From Gemmatimonadota bacterium (GTDB lineage: Bacteria > Latescibacterota > UBA2968 > GCA-2709665): a DNA stretch of 64,000 bases. A model generated the notes under the pieces. That model was not told the DNA's origin. It worked only from the letters and a program-made list of their open reading frames with translations, and searched no databases. Positions 38,263 through 45,950 of this stretch are shown here, piece after piece. The stretch is from contig JAPPFJ010000008.1 in NCBI GenBank assembly GCA_028877215.1, positions 62,001-126,000 of the forward strand. The letters run 5' to 3'. The translations under genes were made by a program, and so were the position numbers. The first letter of the stretch is position 1, and each line of letters opens with the position of its first letter.

Positions 38263-39501
38263 ATGCATTCCGTTGAACCGCAGCGGCACACCTTGAAGAA
38301 CGGGATTGAAGTCGTTGCCGAGTCCATGCCCGGCGCCCAATCCGTTGTTGTTGCCTTCCGATTCGGCTTTGGAGCGCGGGACGATCCCGCCGATCGGCTC
38401 GGGTTGGCCTGGGTTGCGGAAGAAACGCTTCTCAAAGGAACGCCGTATCGCGACGCGCGCTCGATCTACGACGCTTTCGATTCCCTGGGCGCGCGCCGCG
38501 GCTCGGCGACGGCCGTCGAATTCACCGAGTTCCAGGCCCAGCTCCTGCCCAGGCATTTCCCGGCGGGCATGAGACTCTACGCCGAGGTATTTCGCAACGC
38601 ATCCTTTCCGGACGAGCAGGTTGAAGTGGCGAAAACGCTGGCACTGGAAGAACTCAAACGCCTGGAAGACAACCCGACCCACCAGGTTCTGTATATGACC
38701 TACCTGGCGGGATTGGGGGATCCGATGGGGCGCAATCCTCTGGGAGAAGCCCCGAAAATAGCAGCGATCGCCCCGGAACACGTGCGCGAGTTCTGGCGGC
38801 GGTACTGCAGCCCGCAGAGACTTCTGATCTCCGTGGCCGGCGGCCTCGAGACGGACGCGATGTTCCGGGCGGCTGACGAGGCGTTCGGCGGCTGGACGAG
38901 GTCCGGGCCCCCGCCGCCGGTTCCACAGCCGATCTCCGTGGCCGACCGGGAGGTACACCATACCAAACAGTCCGAACAGGCGCACATTTGTCTGCTCTTC
39001 AAGTCCGCGCCACGGGGTCACGCGCTCTTCTACCCGACCCAGCTCGCGGTTACCGTACTTTCCGGCAGCGGATCCAGCAGGCTGTTCACGGAGGTAAGGG
39101 AGAAGCGGGGGCTGGCGTACAGCGTATCGGCCTCTTATCGCGCCCGTCGCGGCGGCGGCATGATTGCGCTTTACGCCGGCACCACGGCTGACCGCGCCGA
39201 CGAGACCCTTGCCGTATGCCGGAGAGAGTTGGGGCGAGTCGCGGAGGATGTGACACAGGCCGAACTCGACCGGGCGAAGACCGTCCTGAAGGGTCAGTTG
39301 TTCACGTCAGGCGATTTGCCTGAAGGTCGCGTGGGCAGTATGATGGACGGCCTGTTCATCGATGGGCGACCGCGTTCCATACAGCAGATTGCGGAGGGAA
39401 TAGACGGCGTGACATTGGACCGGATCCCAGCCTCCCTGGAGGCTTTCCCGCCGTCTCCTTCCACGATCGTGACCCTTGGGCCCAGGGCATTGAAGTCATA
39501 G
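38263..39501 (+). CDS. M16 peptidase-like protein, non-catalytic subunit
   Basis: A 412-residue M16B-fold protein starting MHSVEPQRHTLKNGIEVVAE; the long upstream extension is rejected. Where active M16 enzymes have HxxEH, this one has WVAEE (Trp50, Glu54), so zinc cannot bind. It keeps the second-half substrate motif LFTEVREKRGLAYSVSASY with the Arg and Tyr that grip the substrate. In paired bacterial M16B enzymes and mitochondrial MPP, an inactive and an active subunit share these roles. The active partner is the next gene, 31 bases downstream. Confidence 0.88.
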   Translation: MHSVEPQRHTLKNGIEVVAESMPGAQSVVVAFRFGFGARDDPADRLGLAWVAEETLLKGTPYRDARSIYDAFDSLGARRGSATAVEFTEFQAQLLPRHFPAGMRLYAEVFRNASFPDEQVEVAKTLALEELKRLEDNPTHQVLYMTYLAGLGDPMGRNPLGEAPKIAAIAPEHVREFWRRYCSPQRLLISVAGGLETDAMFRAADEAFGGWTRSGPPPPVPQPISVADREVHHTKQSEQAHICLLFKSAPRGHALFYPTQLAVTVLSGSGSSRLFTEVREKRGLAYSVSASYRARRGGGMIALYAGTTADRADETLAVCRRELGRVAEDVTQAELDRAKTVLKGQLFTSGDLPEGRVGSMMDGLFIDGRPRSIQQIAEGIDGVTLDRIPASLEAFPPSPSTIVTLGPRALKS

Positions 39502-39532
39502 CAGGTCCGGCGAAGATTCACAGGAGATTTGA

Positions 39533-40765
39533 ATGCAGTCACCGTTTTCCACCCATACGCTCGATAACGGACTTCAACTGGTGTTCGAGTCGATTCCAAG
39601 GATCAACTCGGCGGCGCTCGGATTCTATGTACACGCCGGCTCGCGCGACGAACCGCCGGAACTTGCAGGCGTGTCGCACTTCCTTGAGCACATGTGTTTC
39701 AAGGGCACGAAAAAACGTGACTGGCGCCAGCTGAGTCTGGACGTCGACGACCTTGGTGCCATGTGGAACGCTTATACCTGGTGGGAGGGTACCGCATATT
39801 TTCACTGGGTGCAGAGCGAGCGTGCCGAGAGCTCAGCCGAAATCCTTGCAGACATGATGCGGTCTACGATCCCGGAAGACCAGTTCGACATGGAGAAGAA
39901 AGTCATCCTGGAAGAGATCGCGATGTATCGTGACCGGCCGGACGCGCTGATTATCGACGAACTGATTCAGGAGGTTTTCGCGGGGCACCCGCTCGGACAG
40001 AGCGTACTGGGAACCGAGGACTCGATAGGATCAATCTCCCGGGAGCAGATGGCGGATTATTTCGACAGGCGATATGCGCCGGACAATATGACGCTCGTCG
40101 TTACCGGCAGATTCGATCGGGATTCAATGATTCGCGCGGCTGAAACCCATTGCGGCGGATGGGAACCGCGAAAGGCGATACGGCAGCAGGTGGAGCCTGT
40201 ATTCCACCCGACCACACGCGTCGTGGAGCGCCCGAACGTGATCCGCGAGCATATCGCCATGGCGTTTCCCGCACCCTGCGACTCGGATGAATGGGCGACG
40301 ACCGCGGATCTGCTCGCCCACTATCTCGGCGCGACCAGCAACAGCCGTCTGTTCTGGTCGGTTGTCCAGAAGGGGCTGGCTGACGAGGCCTCGGCGGACT
40401 TCTACGGTTTCAGCGATACCGGTCTGTTCTACGTTTATATTTCCGTCGACCCGGAAAACGTCCCGCGGGTCCTCGAGATTGTGCGGAGAGAAATCGAAGG
40501 GCTGAAGGCGGGTGTGGACGGAGATGCCCTCGCCAGGTCCAGGACCAAGCAGGCGACAGCGCTGGTGGTTGGCGGCGAACACGGGCTCCGGCGTTTCTCA
40601 CAGATCGTTGGAAACCTGAGTACGGATACGCCATTGAAGACGCTTGAAGAGGAGTTGGCCGAGATCGACGCGGTTACACCGAAACGGATCGCCGAATACC
40701 TGGAACGTTTCCCTCTCCAGTGCGAGCCGGCGGTGGTGGCGCTCGGTCCGTTGACGTCAATCTGA
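39533..40765 (+). CDS. M16 zinc metallopeptidase, catalytic subunit
   Basis: A 410-residue M16B peptidase with the inverted zinc motif SHFLEHMCFKGT (His49, Glu52, His53) and a distal Glu in VILEEIAMYRDRP (near 129). YAPDNMTLVVTG is typical of the family. The C-terminal half reads WSVVQKGLADEASADF where an active homodimer would have the REKRGLAYS Arg-Tyr pair, so it depends on the preceding subunit for that function. It cleaves peptides, in either cytoplasm or envelope (no signal peptide seen). Confidence 0.92.
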   Translation: MQSPFSTHTLDNGLQLVFESIPRINSAALGFYVHAGSRDEPPELAGVSHFLEHMCFKGTKKRDWRQLSLDVDDLGAMWNAYTWWEGTAYFHWVQSERAESSAEILADMMRSTIPEDQFDMEKKVILEEIAMYRDRPDALIIDELIQEVFAGHPLGQSVLGTEDSIGSISREQMADYFDRRYAPDNMTLVVTGRFDRDSMIRAAETHCGGWEPRKAIRQQVEPVFHPTTRVVERPNVIREHIAMAFPAPCDSDEWATTADLLAHYLGATSNSRLFWSVVQKGLADEASADFYGFSDTGLFYVYISVDPENVPRVLEIVRREIEGLKAGVDGDALARSRTKQATALVVGGEHGLRRFSQIVGNLSTDTPLKTLEEELAEIDAVTPKRIAEYLERFPLQCEPAVVALGPLTSI

Positions 40766-40896
40766 CGGGCGAGGTCCCGGTTGGGCGACGCCTGTCCGGG
40801 ACGGTGGCGGGACAGAAGATGCCCCCGGGGGTTACGTCGGCTTCAACGACGAGATCGGCTTCCGGGGCGCCGGATTCGTGATTCGGGTCCGGCCGT

Positions 40897-42120
40897 TCAC
40901 GCGTAGCTTGCGAGGACGTCGTCGAGGGAACGGGTGGGTTCGAAGAAGGAGAGAACGCGCAGGAGTACGGCATCGACAATGGCGTCGGGGCACGAAGCGC
41001 CGGACGTCAGCGCTACGCTAAGGGGGCGATTGTCAGGAAGCCAGTCCGTCGTAAGGGCGGCTTTTTTTGTCTCCAGGTTGTAGTGGCGGATAAGGGATCC
41101 CGAACGGATTTCATCCGCGTCTTTGATGAAATAGGTGGGCATCCGTTCGAGGCAGAGTTCCACGATGTGCGACGTGTTTGAGGAGTTGTATCCGCCGACG
41201 ACCAGCGCCAGGTCCGCCTCCTGCTCGACGAGGACGTACGTCGCGTTCTGGTTTTCGTTGGTTGCATAGCACAGCGTATCCGAAGTGTCGGCGTAGTGCT
41301 TCTGGATGTTTTCTTCTCCGTAACGGTCCGCAAGGGCGCCGCGCAGAATCTTCGCGATTCGCCGCGTTTCGGTGGCCAGCATGGTCGTCTGATTGACGAT
41401 TCCGATGCGCTGGAGGTCTCGGTCCGGGTCGAAGCCGTCCGAGCATTTGTGGCCGAAGTGCTCGAAGAAAACACCGCGGCCCTCCGCCCCCCGGATGACG
41501 TCGGCAAGAACGTGTGACTCCTGGAGGTCCAGTACCACGACCGTCGCCGCGTTTCGTACACTGTGAGAGAAGGTAGCGCGTGTCTCCTGGTGGGCATCGT
41601 TGCCGTGTACGACCACGGAAAATCCGGACTCACCCAGTTTGGCGCTCCGGTTCCAGACCCGCTCCACAAAGGGGCAGGTCGTGTTGTAGGTGTAGGCGTC
41701 AATGCCGCGGGACGCAAGGGCATCCTGGATTTCAACGGTGGTGCCGAACGCGGGCACCACGACGATGTCTTCCGGTGCAAGGTAATTCCACGGGATGAGC
41801 TGCATTCCGTACGGATCGAATATGAACTCCACGCCCCTGTCTTTCAGGTCGTTGTTGACGTTGGGATTGTGAATCATTTCGTTAAGGAAATAGATGCGCC
41901 GGTCCGGGTGGTCATCGAGCGTCTTGTAAGCGATTTCGATCGCGTTTTCCACGCCGAAGCAGAACCCGAAGTGACGGGCCAGCAGAAACCGGACCGGGCC
42001 GAAGTCGAGTACTGAGGGCGACAGATCCCGTTTGCGCATGTCCTGCATCTGTCTGTACGCCTTCACGCGCGCAATGACGGGACTCTTGTAGAAATCGGGT
42101 ATGTCGAATTTGCGTGCCAT
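40897..42120 (-). CDS. ispH: 4-hydroxy-3-methylbut-2-enyl diphosphate reductase
   Basis: A 407-residue long-form IspH/LytB. The [4Fe-4S] cysteines are in HFGFCFGVENAIEIAY, NTTCPFVERVW and SGASCPDAIVDAVL, and the catalytic TNENQNATYVL-type segment is present. It makes IPP and DMAPP in the last step of the MEP isoprenoid route. The N-terminal ~55 residues (RKRDLSPSVLDFGPVRFL) are the extension found in cyanobacterial/plastid-like and some environmental IspH proteins. It follows dut by 61 bases on the same strand. No clear SD is seen before the ATG. Confidence 0.95.
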   Translation of the reverse strand: MARKFDIPDFYKSPVIARVKAYRQMQDMRKRDLSPSVLDFGPVRFLLARHFGFCFGVENAIEIAYKTLDDHPDRRIYFLNEMIHNPNVNNDLKDRGVEFIFDPYGMQLIPWNYLAPEDIVVVPAFGTTVEIQDALASRGIDAYTYNTTCPFVERVWNRSAKLGESGFSVVVHGNDAHQETRATFSHSVRNAATVVVLDLQESHVLADVIRGAEGRGVFFEHFGHKCSDGFDPDRDLQRIGIVNQTTMLATETRRIAKILRGALADRYGEENIQKHYADTSDTLCYATNENQNATYVLVEQEADLALVVGGYNSSNTSHIVELCLERMPTYFIKDADEIRSGSLIRHYNLETKKAALTTDWLPDNRPLSVALTSGASCPDAIVDAVLLRVLSFFEPTRSLDDVLASYA

Positions 42121-42181
42121 AGTTTGTGACGTGTCGTCGCATCCCCGCGCCCGGGGACGTTACGGCTGTTGCTTTCGTTTC

Positions 42182-42631
42182 TCACTCTTGTCCGGTGCTG
42201 CCGAACCCGCCCCGGTCGGCTGCCCCGAGGTGTTCGGTTTCATCCCAGTCGGCCTGGACGACGCGAACGAATATCCCCTGCGCGAGCCGTTCACGGCGCC
42301 GGACGTTTACCGGACTGTCTGTGAAGTTATAGACCTGTACGTGGATCTCGTCATTCGGTCCGCGGTAGTCCTGATCGACAATGCCGACGCCATTCGGTAC
42401 CATCAGGCCCTTTCTGTGCGGCAGGCTGCTTCGGGCCGCAAGCAGGAGCATGTACCCCGGCGGAACGGCAACGATGAGATTGACCGGGACCAAACGGATT
42501 TCACCCGGTGGGACAACGACGTCCTTCCTGCAGAGCAGATCGAATCCGACCGAGCCGGGTGTCTGATGGCGCGGCAGAGGGAGCGACGGGTCCACTCTGC
42601 TGATCTGAATTTTCTTTACATGCTCGCCCAG
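42182..42631 (-). CDS. dut: dUTP diphosphatase, probably from a CTG start
   Basis: All five dUTPase motifs are present: PGSVGFDL, ARSSL, NGVGIVDQDYRG, RLAQGIF and RGGFGSTG. The enzyme cuts dUTP to dUMP and PPi. The first standard start codon (GTG at 42595) would drop the conserved first strand: the frame continues upstream as KKIQISRVDPSLPLP, which matches usual dUTPase N-termini. No ATG, GTG or TTG exists between there and the in-frame stop. AAAGGAAG lies 7 bases before a CTG at 42631, giving a 149-residue protein. If CTG is not used, translation must start at ATT or at the GTG. Confidence 0.85.
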   Translation of the reverse strand: MGEHVKKIQISRVDPSLPLPRHQTPGSVGFDLLCRKDVVVPPGEIRLVPVNLIVAVPPGYMLLLAARSSLPHRKGLMVPNGVGIVDQDYRGPNDEIHVQVYNFTDSPVNVRRRERLAQGIFVRVVQADWDETEHLGAADRGGFGSTGQE

Positions 42632-42670
42632 CGTCTGGCTTCCTTTCGGGGCCGGTTTGTCGATGAGACC

Positions 42671-42699
42671 ATATTAACCATCGGCTCGATTGCTGTCAA
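42671..42699 (-). promoter_or_regulatory. Promoter of dut-ispH
   Basis: On the minus strand TTGACA (42699-42694), 17 bases, TAATAT (42676-42671). The predicted start near 42664 leaves a ~33-base leader before the CTG at 42631, with the SD inside it. Confidence 0.85.
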
Positions 42700-42887
42700 C
42701 AGTTTTCCTGGGTTTGACGCGGAAATCCGTCGATACGTACTGCCGTTATAGCTTGACTTTCCAGTGCCTCGTTGTCATCATATACAGCGTTAATTCAACG
42801 CGTACCGAAGCCTGCAGACGGCAACGCGTTCGCGTGCAAATCGCAGTGCCGGCGAGGCCGAATCACGTTCCGAAGGGTGGATGAGAG

Positions 42888-44840
42888 ATGGAAGATCGCT
42901 TCGAGCAATGGAAGCGATATCTGCTGCCGCTTCCGCATGAGATCACGTTCGAGGGTGACGTTGAATGCCGCCCGGAATCGGTTTCGGTAGCGTTAAGGCC
43001 GGGAGCGGGTGCGTTGGAGAAAAATGCGGCAGCGATGCTGGAAGCGCTGTTTCCCGGCGAGGAAGGCGCCAAACCCGTCGGCGGCGCTTTCAGTATCTCG
43101 ATCGGGCTGATTGAAAGCGGGCCGGACGCGGAACGGCTGAAGGGATTGCCGAATTGCCGGCAGGCATACACGATCCGTCCCGATGGACGGCGTCTGGTAC
43201 TGGCGGCTTTATCTGAACGCGGGATAACGTATGGGGCCCGGACCCTTCGCCAACTCCTTGAACCGAATCTGTCGCCCGACAGCATCCGTATTCCGCTCGT
43301 TTCGGTGACCGATTGGCCGGACCTGGACGAGCGGGGCATGTGGAACTTTCCGACGCCGGAGGAGTGGATACCCTGGATGGCGTCGATGAAATTGAACTAC
43401 GGCAAGATGGACTCCACGGAACTGTCGACGGTGGTGCGCGGGAAACCCAACAGCGCCCGAATCGATCGTGCGCTAATGGAAGAGGCGCGTCTGCTCGGGT
43501 TCAACTATGTGCCGCTCATCACCCATTTGAACTTTCTGCATGACCGTGGCCTGTTCCGCGCTTATCCCGAGCTGGCGGGAAAGGGCGACGGCGCGCTGGC
43601 CGGGAGGTACTTCGCCCACAAGGAGGGCAATCAGCATCGGGCGCCGTGCGCCTCAAACCCCCTGCTGGTGGACATTCTCGAAGAGTGGATGGCGGATATC
43701 GCCTCGCAGGGCGCATCCGAGGTGGGCTGCTGGCTGACCGAACGCCCCGCCCAGTGCGAGTGTGACGACTGCACGGCGCTTGGGCAGTTTGTCCTCGAAG
43801 CGCGCGCGTTTGTCAACGCCTGGAAGCGGATTCGCCCGCGGTTTCCCGAATTCGATCTTCGCATTTTTCTGTCCACCACGACGTCGCAGCGGGACTACCG
43901 CGTTCTTGCGGAGCTGCCGCCGGAGGTAAGGGTCGGGCGCGCCTGCGCCGCCGAAATGGAACGCGTGCTGCATCTGCCCAGAGATCTGACGGCCAATCCT
44001 CTCCTGGATTACCACGCGTCGCAGGGTCGGTGGATCGCGAGCTACGACGTGCCGGTCAATGCCAACGGGCGGGTGGAAACCCCCGAATTCAAGGTGCCGC
44101 AGTCCTCGCCGCACCGGATCCGGGACTACGTTGGCCATCTGATCCGGCGGCAATACAGCGGCGCATTCGGAATGATGGCGTGGGTAACCAAGGGCAGGGA
44201 GACGTGCGGGTACAACGTCGCGGCCCTCGCAGAGTATTCCTGGAACCTGAAAGGACGAAGTGAACGGGAGTTCGCCGTCGCGTGGGCAACCCGGGAAGGC
44301 TACGTCGACGTCGAGGCGTTCGCGGACTGGTCGGAACGACTGGGGCCCGTGGCGTTCGATGTCTACGATTCCGACTTTCCGGTCTGTTATTCCTGGGGAA
44401 AGGCGGTCGAGATGGTACGGAGTAAGCGGCGACCGTATCTCGGCGAGGGCATGTTCCGTTATTATGAGAACGAGCACGCCTTTGACGAAAAGGTCGACGC
44501 GTGCCGCCGGGCGATTCAGATCGCTTCAGGATTCGAGAGCCCGGATTGCGTTAACGAGACTCGCGTCGTCATGACCTACGTGGAGCTTGCCCGGGGCGTC
44601 TATCGCGTTGCGGAGAAGGTGGCGACGCGCGACCTGGCCGACCCGGACGTTCAGATGGAGCTTCAGGCGGCGCTTGAGTCGCTCGAAACGGCCGGCGCGT
44701 CGAACGTCGCCGCGATCCGGCACTGGCGGGAGACGCTGGGGCCCGAGCCGTGGCACAATCGGGTCCACGACGCGATTCGAGGCACGGAGTCAACCGTTCG
44801 CGAGATCGCAAGGTTCCTGCGCGAGCGGTACCTCAACTAA
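42888..44840 (+). CDS. GH20/DUF4838-like glycoside hydrolase-type protein
   Basis: A 650-residue protein without signal peptide. Residues ~1-130 resemble the GH20b-type alpha/beta domain that precedes hexosaminidase barrels (ITFEGDVECRPESV, AYTIRPDGRRLVLAALSERGITYGARTLRQLL). A TIM-barrel-like region follows (DERGMWNFPTPEEWIPWMAS), with ERPAQCECDDCTALGQF, a CxCxxC element of DUF4838-type proteins. The C-terminal ~200 residues are helical. I do not see the Asp-Glu pair of true GH20 enzymes, so catalysis is uncertain. It is the first gene of a four-gene operon (gaps 33, 21 and 35 bases). Confidence 0.65.
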   Translation: MEDRFEQWKRYLLPLPHEITFEGDVECRPESVSVALRPGAGALEKNAAAMLEALFPGEEGAKPVGGAFSISIGLIESGPDAERLKGLPNCRQAYTIRPDGRRLVLAALSERGITYGARTLRQLLEPNLSPDSIRIPLVSVTDWPDLDERGMWNFPTPEEWIPWMASMKLNYGKMDSTELSTVVRGKPNSARIDRALMEEARLLGFNYVPLITHLNFLHDRGLFRAYPELAGKGDGALAGRYFAHKEGNQHRAPCASNPLLVDILEEWMADIASQGASEVGCWLTERPAQCECDDCTALGQFVLEARAFVNAWKRIRPRFPEFDLRIFLSTTTSQRDYRVLAELPPEVRVGRACAAEMERVLHLPRDLTANPLLDYHASQGRWIASYDVPVNANGRVETPEFKVPQSSPHRIRDYVGHLIRRQYSGAFGMMAWVTKGRETCGYNVAALAEYSWNLKGRSEREFAVAWATREGYVDVEAFADWSERLGPVAFDVYDSDFPVCYSWGKAVEMVRSKRRPYLGEGMFRYYENEHAFDEKVDACRRAIQIASGFESPDCVNETRVVMTYVELARGVYRVAEKVATRDLADPDVQMELQAALESLETAGASNVAAIRHWRETLGPEPWHNRVHDAIRGTESTVREIARFLRERYLN

Positions 44841-44873
44841 CGGGATGCAAACATCCTCTTTCGGGGAACGCGG

Positions 44874-45929
44874 ATGCCGATTTTGTCACATGTAATCCTG
44901 AGAAAGTGCGGATATGCGATATTCGAGGCCGCCGGGCTGCCGGAAGACCAGGCGCGTATCGTAACGGACCACCTGGTGGACGCGAACCTCGTGGGGCACG
45001 ACTCCCACGGAATCCACCGGATGCCTGGCTACGCGCGCGGCGTAAGAGACGGCGGAATCAAGCCCGCCGGCAACCACAAGGTGGTTCGGGAAACGCCGGC
45101 TTCCCTGACCATCGACGCGGGCGGAGGAATCGGCATCGTGGTGGCCAATCTGGCCATGCGCATGGCGGTGGACCGGGCACTCCAACACACACTCGGGGCG
45201 GTCGCTGTTCATCGGTCGGGTCATATCGGCCGGCTCGGCGACTTCCCGTCCGTTGCGGCGGCGCGGGATTGTATCGGGATACTGATGTTGAACGGAGGCG
45301 GGCGGTTCGCGGCGCCGTTCGGCGGCACGGGTCAGCGGTTGCCTCCCAATCCGATCGCAATCGGCGTCCCCACGGGAGACGGGCCGCCGATGACACTTGA
45401 TATTACCACGTGCATCGTGGCGGGCGGCAAGGTCGACATCTGCCGTATACGGGGGCAGCCGATGCCCGAAGACTGGATGGTGGACCGGGACGGAAACGCC
45501 GTAACCGATCCCGAGGAGTTATACGCCGGAAACGCGGCCATGTTGCCTCTCGGAGGAGCCTACGGCCACAAGGGATACGGCTTGGCGATGATGATCGACG
45601 CCATCGCGGGCGGGCTTTCATGGGCGGGATGCAGCGCGGAGGCGCCCACGCGGGGAGGGAGCGGATTCCTGGCATTGGCCATAAAGATCGAGAGTTTCGC
45701 CGACGTGGACGACTTCAAGTCAGAAGTGCGGAAACTGATCGACTGGGTGAAAACGTCGCCGACGATGCCGGGAGTGGAACGGATCTACGTACCGGGAGAG
45801 ATCGAGACGGAGACCCGGAAGAAGCGGGTGTCGGAGGGTGTTCGTTTGGAGGAGGCGACGTGGTCGGAGATCCGTTCCGTGGCCGAAGAACTGGGTGTGG
45901 CGGTGTCGGAGACCGGAACCGTGGCGTAA
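44874..45929 (+). CDS. Ldh2/malate-lactate-ureidoglycolate dehydrogenase family protein
   Basis: A 351-residue NAD(P)-dependent oxidoreductase of the AllD/ComC/YbiC family: GHDSHGIHRMPGYARGVRDG (catalytic His), GAVAVHRSGHIGRLGDFP, NPIAIGVPTGDGPPM and GGAYGHKGYGLAMMIDAI. The family reduces or oxidises 2-hydroxy acids such as malate, sulfolactate or ureidoglycolate. It lies second in the operon, between the GH20-like and M28 fusion genes. Substrate not deducible. Confidence 0.9.
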   Translation: MPILSHVILRKCGYAIFEAAGLPEDQARIVTDHLVDANLVGHDSHGIHRMPGYARGVRDGGIKPAGNHKVVRETPASLTIDAGGGIGIVVANLAMRMAVDRALQHTLGAVAVHRSGHIGRLGDFPSVAAARDCIGILMLNGGGRFAAPFGGTGQRLPPNPIAIGVPTGDGPPMTLDITTCIVAGGKVDICRIRGQPMPEDWMVDRDGNAVTDPEELYAGNAAMLPLGGAYGHKGYGLAMMIDAIAGGLSWAGCSAEAPTRGGSGFLALAIKIESFADVDDFKSEVRKLIDWVKTSPTMPGVERIYVPGEIETETRKKRVSEGVRLEEATWSEIRSVAEELGVAVSETGTVA

Positions 45930-45950
45930 AATTCACAGTGGAGATTTCAT

